Origin: JOPF133 sp052144935
GTDB taxonomy: Bacteria; Acidobacteriota; Terriglobia; Bryobacterales; Bryobacteraceae
Reading direction: 5' to 3'
NCBI GenBank assembly: GCA_052144935.1
Contig: JBKQPR010000322.1
Coordinates: 1 to 23,910 of the forward strand
Length of the DNA stretch: 23,910 nt
Shown one piece after another: positions 7,702 to 16,593 of this stretch (the stretch's first letter is position 1; each line of letters opens with the position of its first letter). The position numbers and the translations under genes are program-made. The notes under the pieces are model-generated. The model worked only from the letters and a program-made list of their open reading frames with translations, was not told where the DNA came from and made no database searches.

Positions 7702-8846
7702 GCAGCACGCTCCTGGTACGTTTCCAGAGCCTTTTCGTCCACCGTGATTCCGAGGCCTGGCGCGGAAGGCAGGACGGCGAAGCCATCCTTCACCGTCTCT
7801 ACCGCACCGGCGATTTCCGCGCGCATCTTTCGATCCTGCTCCGCCCGGGGAAATGGGATCTGCTGGATGAAGAAGTTCGGCAAACTAGCCGCCAGTTGCA
7901 ACGCGGCCGCGGAGGCCACGGGTCCGCCATTGTGATAAGGGGCGACGGCGGTGTAATAGGATTCCGCAATGGCGGCCATCTGACGGATTTGGGAGATGCC
8001 GTTCAGCGATATATCGGGACGCAGAATATCGATGGCTTCTTCACGCAGCAGGTCCTGAAAGGCCGATGGCTGCTGAATGTACCGGCCCACTCCCAAAGGA
8101 GTCACGTTCTCGGCCGCGATCTTCTTCAGGGCTGCGAGATTCAACGGCGGACAGGGTTCCTCCAGCCAGAGCAGGTGGTATCGCTCGAACGCCGTGGCCA
8201 GAATGGCGGCATCGCCTGGAACCAGCGTCCCCCCGCAGTCCAGCACGAAGTCCGTGCCGGATCCCGCGGCCTCCCGCAACGTGTCGAACCGTTTGCGCGC
8301 CGCAAGCACGAATGCCTGTCCCTGGTTGCGCGCGGCCGGCGGCGGCACCGGGACCAGAAATGCGCGGAATCCGGCGTCTTGAGCGCGGCGCACCGATGCT
8401 GCCAATTCTGCGTCGTCGGCGCCTTCGAGCGGCGCCATCGCGCGGCATTTGTTGCGCGTAGGGCCGCCCAAAACCTGGTAGACCGGCGCGTTGACCGAGC
8501 GGCCCACCACGTCAAGCATCGCCATGTTCAGTGCTGCCATCAGGGCCGCCGGGGCGTTCTTCAATTGATGGCGCACCGGCACGAACTGCGTGGCATCCTT
8601 GCCGCGCACGGCTTCGAGTACGCCGGCCAGGTCTCTGGGGGCCAGGTCCGCGCACTCCCCAAAGCCCTCCAGTCCGCCGCGGGTTTGCAGCCTCAGCAGG
8701 GTGTAAGTTCGCCCGGAAACCGGCTCCCGCAGCCGGTAGTTCCGAAGCGACGCAATTGCGAGTTGCGGGTTCGGCCGGGCTGCCATGGCCGCTTGAGGAT
8801 CAAATGCTGCCAAGCGTGCCCGCCGTGCCTGTATCGCGTTCCGCAT
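7698..8846 (-). CDS. Divergent enolase-superfamily paralogue lacking key catalytic residues
   Basis: A 382-residue protein that keeps the fold signature (RLQTRGGLEGFGECADL, LWLEEPCPP, PDISLNGISQIRQMA) but has lost much of the active site. The lysine motif region reads FLVPVPPP. The Asp-x-His pair is Asp203-Cys-Gly (LDCGG). The third acidic ligand, Glu in GER of its neighbour, is Arg255 (VGRYI). The histidine motif reads APYHNGG with Tyr304 at the expected place. No clear signal peptide is seen, although the N-terminus is basic. It is the first gene of the minus operon, with AAGGAAAA just upstream of ATG 8846, and overlaps the intact dehydratase by four bases. Inference: a non-catalytic partner of that dehydratase or an enzyme with altered chemistry. 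Confidence 0.8.
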   Translation of the reverse strand: MRNAIQARRARLAAFDPQAAMAARPNPQLAIASLRNYRLREPVSGRTYTLLRLQTRGGLEGFGECADLAPRDLAGVLEAVRGKDATQFVPVRHQLKNAPAALMAALNMAMLDVVGRSVNAPVYQVLGGPTRNKCRAMAPLEGADDAELAASVRRAQDAGFRAFLVPVPPPAARNQGQAFVLAARKRFDTLREAAGSGTDFVLDCGGTLVPGDAAILATAFERYHLLWLEEPCPPLNLAALKKIAAENVTPLGVGRYIQQPSAFQDLLREEAIDILRPDISLNGISQIRQMAAIAESYYTAVAPYHNGGPVASAAALQLAASLPNFFIQQIPFPRAEQDRKMRAEIAGAVETVKDGFAVLPSAPGLGITVDEKALETYQERAA

Positions 8847-8957
8847 AATTTTCCTTTCAGAATAAAAGCTTCAGGGGCGCCGTGGCGGCTATCGTTTCGA
8901 CACCTGCGGGCGCGGCTGGTTCAGTGGCGCCCCCTCTGTTGTCCGCTCTGGTCCGGA

Positions 8958-9078
8958 AATGTATCATCTAATTTGCCGTGCGGCTAGGTTTGGTACTGTT
9001 ATATGGGACTAACGCTACTGAAATCTTGCTCTTGGATCGTGTGACCATCCTTATTGTATGGTCCTGTTAACAGTTAGC
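8958..9078 (-). promoter_or_regulatory. Promoter module A for the minus operon starting at 8846
   Basis: Read on the minus strand: the palindrome-like GCTAACTGTTAAC (9078-9066; two changes from the perfect form), 65 bases, AACAGTACCAAACCTA (9000-8985), exactly 19 bases, then GATACATT (8965-8958), whose TACATT could serve as a -10 element. The leader to the ATG would be about 105 bases. No good -35 hexamer is present, which suits an activator-dependent promoter. The order and the 65- and 19-base spacings match module C. Confidence 0.65.
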
Positions 9079-9188
9079 CGGGGCGTTAAAAGCGCCCATC
9101 CCTAGCAGATCCCTCCTAAAAAAGCCTTCACAACCTGGCGGCCAACGCGGGCGAAGCGATCGTGAGGCAGCGGGCGTTTAACCATCGG

Positions 9189-9287
9189 GCTAACCGTTAG
9201 CGTGGCTCCGTAACGCCCTCATTCCATTGGCCCCGATGACTGGACACTGTAGCAAACCTAGTGCGCGGAGGTTTTCTGCGATAGGAT
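9189..9287 (+). promoter_or_regulatory. Promoter module B for the esterase gene at 9432
   Basis: A perfect dyad, GCTAACCGTTAGC (9189-9201), is followed after 43 bases by CACTGTAGCAAACCTA (9245-9260) and, 19 bases later, by GATAGGAT (9280-9287; TAGGAT as -10). The 43-base gap is 22 bases shorter than in the other two modules, about two helical turns, so the palindrome would stay on the same DNA face. The untranslated leader would be about 140 bases. Confidence 0.65.
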
Positions 9288-9431
9288 TTCTCAAACGGTC
9301 GTGGGAGCCGGACGGAGAAACGCGCCCCAAAAAGTTTTTGACGGTTGGCGCCAAACGGAGAGAGGCCACCGGCCCGGCGGGATATGGCGGCGAAATCTCA
9401 ATATGGCATTGAAGTGGTGAAAGAGGGACTC

Positions 9432-10691
9432 ATGAAAGCAACGGTCATTCTGGCAGCCTTGAGCTGCGCAATTTGCTGGGGACAAGCCGCGGACGATTGC
9501 AAGCCGTCGGCGCTGAATATCCCCGAAGCAAAGTATCCGTGCATCTATCCGGATAAGCGCGTGCTGTTCCGCGTGATTGCGCCAGACGCGCACAAGGTGA
9601 GGGTGAGCCTCGGCGGCGGGACGGAGTTGACGAAAGGCCCCGATGGCATATGGAGCGGCACGTCTAGACCATTAGTCGAGGGCTTCCACTATTACAACCT
9701 GCAGATCGATGGAGCGACCGTGGCCGATCCCTCGACCATGACGTTCTTCGGGTCCGGTTGGCAGAATAGCGGAATCGAGATCCCCGCGCCCGACACGGAG
9801 TTCTACGCGGCGAAAGATGTGCCGCGCGGCCGCGTGAGTGAGCAGTGGTATTACTCGAAGGTCACGGGGAAGTGGCGCCGCTGTTTCGTCTACACACCGC
9901 CGGATTACTTGACCAACGCGAAGGCGAAGTACCCCGTTCTGTACCTGCTGCACGGCTGGGGCGAAGACGAGACCGGCTGGTACACGCAGGGGCACGTGGA
10001 TTACGTAATGGACAATCTGATCGGAGCCGGGAAGGCGAAGCCGATGATTATCGCGATGGACAACCTGAACGCAGCGAAGCCCGGCGAGAGCGCCGCCATA
10101 TTCGCGGCGCGTGGGCTGGTTCCGGCGCCGTCCGATACTCCTCCGCCTCCTCCCGCTGCGCGCGGCGGAGCGGGTTTGCTGCCGGGTGGAGGCGCGGCCG
10201 GACGTGGCACGACGCCGGGAGGTCGAGGCGGAATGGGAATGGGAATGGGCCGCACCACCTTCACCGAGATGATGTTCACGGACCTGATCCCCACGATCGA
10301 ACGCACGTACCGAGTGTCGCCCGGCCGCGAGAACCGCGCGATGGCGGGGCTGTCGATGGGTGGAGGCCAGACGTTTACGACCGGTCTCCAGAACCTGGAC
10401 AAGTTCGCGTACCTGGGCGGATTCAGCGGAAGCTGCGGCGGCCGGGGCGCAACCTTCGATCCGCAGACCACGTGCGGTGGAGCGTTCGCCGATGCGCCAG
10501 GGTTCAACAAGAAGGTGAAGGTGCTGTTCCTGGGCATCGGCCAGGCTGAAGGGCCAGGCACGAAGGACTTCAGCGAAGCGCTCACCAAGGCCGGAATTCA
10601 CAACGTTTACTTCGAATCGCCCAACACGGCCCACGAGTGGCTGACGTGGCGGCGATGCCTGTACGATTTCGCTCCTCGGCTGTTCCGGTAG
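9432..10691 (+). CDS. Secreted CE1-type (feruloyl/acetyl-xylan) esterase
   Basis: A 419-residue protein. The start was set at ATG 9432 because AGAGGGA lies just upstream and a signal peptide follows (MKATVILAALSCAICWGQA). An early-set-like domain (about 35-125, VLFRVIAPDAHKVRVSLGGG) precedes the alpha/beta hydrolase (PVLYLLHGWGEDETGW). Ser308 lies in AGLSMGGGQ and His401 in NTAHEW. The usual acid position reads GQAEGPG, so the third member may be a Glu. A Pro/Gly/Met-rich low-complexity insert occupies about residues 233-275, including an exact triplicated ggaatg. It is alone behind promoter module B and diverges from the operon holding its paralogue. Likely role: de-esterification of plant polysaccharide side chains. 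Confidence 0.85.
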   Translation: MKATVILAALSCAICWGQAADDCKPSALNIPEAKYPCIYPDKRVLFRVIAPDAHKVRVSLGGGTELTKGPDGIWSGTSRPLVEGFHYYNLQIDGATVADPSTMTFFGSGWQNSGIEIPAPDTEFYAAKDVPRGRVSEQWYYSKVTGKWRRCFVYTPPDYLTNAKAKYPVLYLLHGWGEDETGWYTQGHVDYVMDNLIGAGKAKPMIIAMDNLNAAKPGESAAIFAARGLVPAPSDTPPPPPAARGGAGLLPGGGAAGRGTTPGGRGGMGMGMGRTTFTEMMFTDLIPTIERTYRVSPGRENRAMAGLSMGGGQTFTTGLQNLDKFAYLGGFSGSCGGRGATFDPQTTCGGAFADAPGFNKKVKVLFLGIGQAEGPGTKDFSEALTKAGIHNVYFESPNTAHEWLTWRRCLYDFAPRLFR

Positions 10692-10873
10692 GGTAGGTTC
10701 GACCAGCGGCGTCCGGGGAGATTGTGCCGCCCAGCAGTCTCAGCGTGTATGAAATCGAGGTGAGGCCGCAGTAGGCGAATGCCGAGCTCGCGGCGCCATT
10801 GCTGCTGAGGCCGGGTGGCGGCGCAAACTTCTGATGAATTCGGTATGTGTGCGACGGAACGCAACCGGAATGG

Positions 10874-12487
10874 CTATCTAAAATCTTCCACTACTTCGAT
10901 GCCATTCACACACGCCATTCCGTTGGTGGGAACGAAACTGAGGAGGATCTTGCCCTGGGCGTTCGGCCGGATTCCGGAAAACGTGCGGCCCAGAGGCCGG
11001 CCCTCTCCGCCTGCTTCTTTGAAAATGTCGAAATCCCTCAGCAGCGCCACGCCATTGCAATAGACGTCGAAGACCCGGCTGCCAACGCCGCCAACGCCGC
11101 TGTTGCGGCGTCCGTAGTGACCTTCGCAGAATTTCAAAGTCACTCGGTAGCGGCCTTCGGCAACCGGCACGGCATAGGAAAAATGACCCCATCGCTCGCT
11201 GGCGTAAAGCTCCATATCGGGCGCCATGGAGTTGCTTTGCTGTGCCGGATTGGTGGTGCGGACCAGCGCGTTTCCTCCCAGGAAATAGGAGTCCGCCTCC
11301 CATTGCTGCCCTCCTGAATCCTGCCACGAAGAGGTCCAACCGGCCCGAATCCGAACAGGCCGGACCTTTCCGGCGCCGACCGGCACCACTTCGATTCCGT
11401 TAACCACCGCCGTGCTTCTCATCGACGCAAAACTGAGGTGCAGGAAGCCGTCATCGGCCGGCGAGATATTGCGGAAGACTCGCTGATCGGCCACATTGGA
11501 ACCGTCGGCGTCGGCCACCACATCGAAGAAATTCAGAATCTGTTTTCCATTTGCGAACACCCGGAACAGGCGCTGGCCCTCGCCGCTGGATTCCGCGCTG
11601 ATGAAGTCGCCCAAACCAGTCTCGGCAAAATGAAGATGCAGTTCATAGGAGCCAGGCTGAAGCGGAATATCATACCGGAAATCGCCGCTCCGCTGGTGCC
11701 GGTAAATGTTCGGATCCAGCGTTCGCAAGATTCTCTCGGCCGGGCGCGCCAGCACGTTCCCTCCGGAGGAGAAACGGTCCGGGTCCCACGTGCGCCCGCT
11801 GCGATCGACATAGGGACTGGCAGAGCCTGCCATCATCCGAACGGCTCCCACCCCCGTCACCGAGCTGGGAGGCACCGCAACAGCGGGGGACTTGGCATCC
11901 ACGGAGATGGGTTTCACGGCGCGCGACCTCCAAGCCAAAGCTGCTCCGGCGATGACAATCACGGCCGCGGCATACGCGATGAGCCGGCCCGTACGCCACC
12001 TCGGGCCTGGCGGAACCTGTACCGCGGCGATATCCAGTTGTGGCGCTTCCGTGGTTGGCGGAGCCGTAACCGGCGCCTCCACGGCCGGCGTTTCCGAAGT
12101 TGGGATCTGCGCCTCCACGGCCGGCGTTTCCCATCGGAATTCGGCGGAATAGGATCCCAGCGGCAGCTCAATTCTTACTGGATGGGACGAGCCGTTCTCG
12201 GCGAGGTAGTGTTGGGCCAGCTTTTTTCGCACTTCGTTGGCCGTTACCCGGACAACGGCGTGCTGGCCTGTGTCGAAATCCTGCGGAAGCTGGAAGATCT
12301 CCACTCCGATCGAGCGTTCTTTGAGAGCGCCGCTCGGGCCGTTAATGGTGTGCTCGACGATGTACCCGAGGAACTCACGGCATCGCTTGCTGGTTCGAAA
12401 CGCGGCACTCTCCAGCAGCCGGGTGAGCTCCGCCCGGACTGCCACTTCCAGCGACTCAGTTAACCCGTTGCTCTCGCTCCCGCACAT
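10874..12487 (-). CDS. Membrane regulator-like protein: cytoplasmic N-domain, one TM helix, two malectin domains
   Basis: A 537-residue protein. Residues 14-115 hold the N-terminal domain common in acidobacterial signalling proteins (LLESAAFRTSKRCREFLGYI, ALKERSIGVEIF, VVRVTANEVRKKLAQHY). A Pro/Ala/Glu-rich linker (120-160) leads to one membrane helix (169-186, LIAYAAAVIVIAGAALAW). Two malectin-like beta domains follow, about 215-369 and 379-535, each with the AG...W..D...F..GGN opening and an ending in VNGIEVV. Known of malectins: binding of oligosaccharides. Inference: sugar sensing outside, signal passed to the N-domain inside, possibly acting on the locus promoters. It is divergent from the TonB receptor and convergent with the esterase. 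DNA binding by the N-domain is not proven by sequence. Confidence 0.8.
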   Translation of the reverse strand: MCGSESNGLTESLEVAVRAELTRLLESAAFRTSKRCREFLGYIVEHTINGPSGALKERSIGVEIFQLPQDFDTGQHAVVRVTANEVRKKLAQHYLAENGSSHPVRIELPLGSYSAEFRWETPAVEAQIPTSETPAVEAPVTAPPTTEAPQLDIAAVQVPPGPRWRTGRLIAYAAAVIVIAGAALAWRSRAVKPISVDAKSPAVAVPPSSVTGVGAVRMMAGSASPYVDRSGRTWDPDRFSSGGNVLARPAERILRTLDPNIYRHQRSGDFRYDIPLQPGSYELHLHFAETGLGDFISAESSGEGQRLFRVFANGKQILNFFDVVADADGSNVADQRVFRNISPADDGFLHLSFASMRSTAVVNGIEVVPVGAGKVRPVRIRAGWTSSWQDSGGQQWEADSYFLGGNALVRTTNPAQQSNSMAPDMELYASERWGHFSYAVPVAEGRYRVTLKFCEGHYGRRNSGVGGVGSRVFDVYCNGVALLRDFDIFKEAGGEGRPLGRTFSGIRPNAQGKILLSFVPTNGMACVNGIEVVEDFR

Positions 12488-12961
12488 CCCGGTGCTCTGT
12501 GCGCATCATAACACAACGGCTTTGGACGCTGGAGAGAAGGTTAAGATTCGCGGCTAACCGTTAGCCCAAGAGTTCTCCACAGCTTCCTCCCGAGGCTAAG
12601 TATAAGAGTTTATTGTGCCGTGATCCCCGAAACTGTACCAAACCTATCCCGTGCGCCAATCGCGTGATAGGATCTTTGCGCAGAAGTGGGAGTCGCGTTA
12701 TCCTACGAGGTTTTCCCACAAGTGTGGGCGAACCCAACGACCGGAGTCGCCGCCCAGGCAAAGGCAGCCGGCCACTCAAGGGGATGAGTTTATGCCAACC
12801 GAAAATGAGGCGATTTCCAATACGGGGCTTTCTATTCTCCGCAGCGACGCGCCTGGCTCGGTTTTGGCGGCAAGTAGTGTTTCGGGAGTGGGGCAAACCC
12901 ATTTGTGCGTGCGGAGTGCGCGGGCCCCAGGCTGAGAGAGTGACTGAAGGAGCGGACCTAC
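12488..12961. other. Intergenic region between the malectin regulator and the TonB receptor
   Basis: 474 bases between divergent genes. It holds promoter module C, facing the receptor. A TATGAT lies on the minus strand near 12507-12512 and could serve the regulator gene, but without a good -35. The receptor would have a leader of about 280 bases, in which GTGGGA (12689 region) can pair with TCCCAC (12715 region). No gene is seen in it. Confidence 0.6.
12553..12673 (+). promoter_or_regulatory. Promoter module C for the TonB receptor gene
   Basis: The perfect dyad GCTAACCGTTAGC (12553-12565) is followed after 65 bases by AACTGTACCAAACCTA (12631-12646) and 19 bases later by GATAGGAT (12666-12673). 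GTGGGAG-CG follows shortly afterwards in both modules B and C. The palindrome is also 66 bases upstream of the divergent regulator's start, so it could serve autoregulation as well. Confidence 0.65.
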
Positions 12962-15900
12962 ATGAGAACCGAACAGCGGATGTTTCTCAGTTTGATCCTG
13001 TTGATGGCAGCAAGCGCCACGCAGTTGCTGGCCCAAGGGGATCGAGGAGTGATTACGGGGACCGTAACCGATCCCAGCGGGGCCGTCGTGCCCGGCGCCC
13101 AAATCACAGCAACTCAAAGCAGCACCAACGTGTCGTACAGGGTGAAGACCAGCTCGGCGGGCGATTACACCGTGCCCGCCCTGCCGATCGGCAACTATCA
13201 GCTGAGGGTCGAAGTCCAAGGCTTCAAGACGCATCTCACCGACAACGTGGTGGTGAGCCCCGGCAGCGAGGTGCGCGTGGACGTCAAGCTCGACGTAGGC
13301 ACGTCACAACAGAGCGTTGAGGTCACAGCCAACGCGCAGGTGCTACAGACGGAGAACGCCAGGGTGGCCACCATGGTAAATAGCACCCTAGTGGATGCGC
13401 TGCCGGTCGAAGTGAACGGCACTTCGCGCAGCCCCTTCGACCTGGCGGCCAGCGCCGCGGGGGAAGTGAACGCGGCCGGCACCTTCCGGATCGGCGGTGG
13501 GAACGACACCGTAGGCGTGACGCTCGATGGCTCTTCTCTCGCCGGGGATAAGATCGGCAGCGACGCTGGAGACGGCGGCGCGGTCGCGATGAATAGCCCG
13601 TCGGTGGAAGCTCTCACGGAGTTTACCGTGGAAGCCAGCGGCTTCAAGGCCGAGAACGGCCACGCTTCGGGCGGAACGCTCAGCTTCGTTTCGAAATCGG
13701 GCACCAATCAATTCCATGGGAGCGCCTTCGAGTTCATGCGCAACCAGGACTTCGATGCCAAGGGTTTCTTCAATAGCGTGAGGCCCATCTACAAGCAAAA
13801 CAACTTCGGGGTCACGGCCGGCGGGCCGGTCTACATCCCCAAACTGTATAACGGCAAGAACAAGACGTTCTTCTTCGGCTCGTACGAAGGCTTCCGGAAC
13901 CGTGTGGGCGCGGGCAACGGCACGTACTATAGCGTGCCGCCGCCGGCGTTCTACAAGGGCGACCTATCCCAATGGGTAAACGGAAGCGGCGCGCTTTACC
14001 AGATTTACGATCCGGCATCGCAGGTCCAACTGGCGAACGGATCGTACCAGCGGACCCCTTTCCCTAACAACCAAATTCCGCAATCGCGATTCGATCCGAC
14101 CATCGTACCGATCCTGAACTATGTTTCGACCATTCTCACGCCGAACCGCCCGGGCATCGTGCCGGGGACCTTCGGCTACGTGAATAACAACTTCTTCAAC
14201 AACACCGGCACGTCCATCACCCCGAACAACCGGTGGAGCGCCAAGATCGATCAGAGCCTGGGATCGAAGCACCACATTTCGTACCTAATGAACCGCTATA
14301 GGGATCTCTCAACGTACGGCCCCGCCGGTCCTGTGGGACTGCCGGCCCCGTTAGGCACTGGCACTTTTGGGTACAACGCGACGCAGGTGTATCGCGCCAA
14401 TTGGGACTGGACCATCACTCCCACCCTCCTGAACCGCTTCTACGGCGGGTTCAACCACTTTCGGGAAGATCACACCCAAGGGGAAGCGACAGAAGCAGGC
14501 TCGGTGCAGAGCGCGGGTCTCAGCCTCTTGGTGCCCTCGGGCACCTGGAAAGGCAAAGGGATCTGCCTGCCCGGTTTCGTCACATGCTCGAATTTTCCCA
14601 TTATCAGCACCGGCGATTTCAGCGGCTGGGGCAACAACGGCCCGAACGGCTCGGACCGCGAGGTCTTCGAGATGCACGACGACATGACCAAGATCCATGG
14701 CGCGCACACCTTCAAATGGGGCTATTTCTTCGGCGACAGCCACTACGACGGCTTCGGCGCGCAGTTCGAGTCCGGCGGCGTCGGCTTCAGTAACCAAAGC
14801 ACGGACAACATTGCTCTCGGGCCGGGTCTGAGCGAGTCGACTGCGGGCGGCAGCGGGTTTGCCTCGATGCTGCTGGGACAAGTGAACAGCTTCAACATGG
14901 ATTCGCCGCGCTACCTTATCGTTGCTTATGAGACGCACCAGGCGTATATCCAGGACGATTGGAAGGTCTCGCACAGGCTTACGCTGAATCTCGGCTTCCG
15001 CTATGAGATGAATGTGGCGCCGCATGCCCCGGACGGCCGCTTGAGCACCCTGAACTTTACCGAGCCGAATCCGGTCGCGGGCGGGATTCCGGGCGCTACC
15101 GAATTCGCCGGGTCCGGTCCGGGCCGAACGGGCAGCGACGCGCTGATCGCCAACTGGTACGGCGGGTACGGGCCGCGGCTGGGTCTCTCCTATGCCATCA
15201 ATGACAAGACCGTCATCCGCGCCTCCGCCAGCCGTAGCTTCGGGCCGCTGGCCGGCATCGGACAGTCTTCGCACCAACTTGGCTTCTTCATACGGGACAC
15301 GGTCAGTAACCAAAGCGGCGGCGTGGCTCCTCTGTATGTGTTGTCGCAAGGCCCTGGGATCAATCTGAATTTGCCGAACATCGACCCTGGCGTGGGCGTC
15401 GGCATGAATGCGCCGTCCTACGGGAAAAACGGGAATAATGCGAACAGATCCGACAGCGAGCTGAACTACTCGTTCAATATTCAAAGGCAGATTACCAATA
15501 CCTCGTCCATCGAAGTCGGCTGGATCGCGGCGCTGGCCAGCGACCTCACGTCGAACTACCTGGCCTTCAACCAGGTGCCTTACCGGTCCCTACCCGCCTC
15601 GATGAATCCGTTCACGACGGCCGGACGGACGGTGCTGAGCTCGCAGGTAACCTCTGCCACGGCGATTGCCGCCGGGGCCGTCCTGCCATGGACCTGCGGC
15701 GCGGGATCCTCGAGCGAATGCGAATCCTTCACCCAGGTGTGGGGCACCGGAGCAACCGTGACGCAATCCATGCGGCCCTATCCCCAATATGGGACCATCG
15801 ATACCGGGAACGGAGGTGGGGACCGGGTCGGCCATTCCACTTACCACGGCGCCATCGCCAAGTTCAACAAGCGGCTGGGTAATGGGCTGACGGTCCAAGC

Positions 15901-16582
15901 TTCCTATACTTTCTCGAAGCTGCTGGACGACACGGACACGGCCTACCTTGCCACCTTCTTCTATGGCGACATGTACAATTTGAGGGCGCTCAAGTCGATT
16001 GCCAGTTACGATCAGACACATCAGGCGAAGTTCGTGTGGGTGTACGAGCTTCCGCTCGGGAAAGGCAAGCATTTCTTGGGGAAGGGCGGCGTGGCTGCCG
16101 CGATTGTCGGCGGCTGGCGCATCTCCGGCATACAAACCTACGCCAGCGGATTGCCGATGAACATCGGCACCAATGCCCCTAGCTTCCCCATCGGTGAATT
16201 CAGCAACGAACCCACTATCAGCACGTACAAAGGCTGGACCCTCCCCTACTCGGGCAAGTTCCAACCTTTCCAGGAGAGCTACCTCCAGCCGCAGTCTTTC
16301 TTCCCGACGCAGTCGGGCGCCGCGTTCGGCAATTCCACCCGCTACAACCCGGACTTCCGCAGTTGGCCTCAATTTAACGAGGATGCAGGGTTGTCACGGA
16401 TCTTCAGCATTAAGGAACGGGCGCACGTGGAGGTTCGTGCCGAGGCGTTCAACATGCTGAATCGCACTTGGTTCGGCCCCTTAGGAGGCGCTACGACGAT
16501 CGGAAACCCCAACTGGGGTAAGTGGCAAGCGCAGACCAATTCGGCGCGCCAGATGCAGTTGGCGGCCAGACTGACCTGGTAG
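12962..16582 (+). CDS. Oar-like TonB-dependent outer-membrane receptor
   Basis: A 1206-residue outer-membrane protein. GAAGGAG precedes ATG 12962. A signal peptide (FLSLILLMAASATQLLAQG) leads into a carboxypeptidase-regulatory-like domain at about 29-115 (GTVTDPSGAVVPGAQITATQ, GFKTHLTDNVVV). The plug follows at about 120-250, including the Oar-type sequence GGTLSFVSKSGTNQFHGSAF. The rest is a large barrel ending in LAARLTW, with the aromatic last residue expected for barrel assembly. Known of the family: energy-dependent uptake of large ligands, in acidobacteria often in glycan loci. No SusD-like lipoprotein gene is adjacent. It probably imports arabino-oligosaccharides, by context only. It has its own promoter (module C) and a hairpin after the stop. 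Confidence 0.9.
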   Translation: MRTEQRMFLSLILLMAASATQLLAQGDRGVITGTVTDPSGAVVPGAQITATQSSTNVSYRVKTSSAGDYTVPALPIGNYQLRVEVQGFKTHLTDNVVVSPGSEVRVDVKLDVGTSQQSVEVTANAQVLQTENARVATMVNSTLVDALPVEVNGTSRSPFDLAASAAGEVNAAGTFRIGGGNDTVGVTLDGSSLAGDKIGSDAGDGGAVAMNSPSVEALTEFTVEASGFKAENGHASGGTLSFVSKSGTNQFHGSAFEFMRNQDFDAKGFFNSVRPIYKQNNFGVTAGGPVYIPKLYNGKNKTFFFGSYEGFRNRVGAGNGTYYSVPPPAFYKGDLSQWVNGSGALYQIYDPASQVQLANGSYQRTPFPNNQIPQSRFDPTIVPILNYVSTILTPNRPGIVPGTFGYVNNNFFNNTGTSITPNNRWSAKIDQSLGSKHHISYLMNRYRDLSTYGPAGPVGLPAPLGTGTFGYNATQVYRANWDWTITPTLLNRFYGGFNHFREDHTQGEATEAGSVQSAGLSLLVPSGTWKGKGICLPGFVTCSNFPIISTGDFSGWGNNGPNGSDREVFEMHDDMTKIHGAHTFKWGYFFGDSHYDGFGAQFESGGVGFSNQSTDNIALGPGLSESTAGGSGFASMLLGQVNSFNMDSPRYLIVAYETHQAYIQDDWKVSHRLTLNLGFRYEMNVAPHAPDGRLSTLNFTEPNPVAGGIPGATEFAGSGPGRTGSDALIANWYGGYGPRLGLSYAINDKTVIRASASRSFGPLAGIGQSSHQLGFFIRDTVSNQSGGVAPLYVLSQGPGINLNLPNIDPGVGVGMNAPSYGKNGNNANRSDSELNYSFNIQRQITNTSSIEVGWIAALASDLTSNYLAFNQVPYRSLPASMNPFTTAGRTVLSSQVTSATAIAAGAVLPWTCGAGSSSECESFTQVWGTGATVTQSMRPYPQYGTIDTGNGGGDRVGHSTYHGAIAKFNKRLGNGLTVQASYTFSKLLDDTDTAYLATFFYGDMYNLRALKSIASYDQTHQAKFVWVYELPLGKGKHFLGKGGVAAAIVGGWRISGIQTYASGLPMNIGTNAPSFPIGEFSNEPTISTYKGWTLPYSGKFQPFQESYLQPQSFFPTQSGAAFGNSTRYNPDFRSWPQFNEDAGLSRIFSIKERAHVEVRAEAFNMLNRTWFGPLGGATTIGNPNWGKWQAQTNSARQMQLAARLTW

Positions 16583-16593
16583 TTGTTTGTGAG

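Larger units (their letters stand above)
8847..9431. other. Divergent intergenic control region
   Basis: 585 bases separate the minus operon (8846) from the plus esterase (9432). No convincing gene is present on either strand. The region contains two copies of the palindrome/16-mer/GATA promoter module, one for each direction, listed separately. A small GC-rich hairpin (GGGCG-TTAAAAG-CGCCC, around 9081-9097) lies between them. Confidence 0.75.

Noticed and set aside
7554..8987. 477-residue open frame on the plus strand
   Set aside because: It lies antisense to the two enolase-family genes, is rich in Arg/His/Gln with no recognisable motif, and is the usual shadow of a GC-rich gene.
10692..10873. 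Possible gene or terminator between convergent genes
   Set aside because: The 181-base gap has open stretches on the minus strand but no start signal, recognised motif or strong hairpin with a T-run.
12073..12131. Two direct copies of a 21-base GC-rich sequence
   Set aside because: They encode the repeated ETPAVEA in the flexible linker of the malectin protein; this is ordinary linker duplication.
11438..12463. 341-residue open frame on the plus strand
   Set aside because: It is antisense to the malectin protein, whose domains and membrane helix are clear.
14351..15484. 377-residue open frame on the minus strand
   Set aside because: It is entirely inside the TonB receptor barrel on the opposite strand, with no start signals or motifs.
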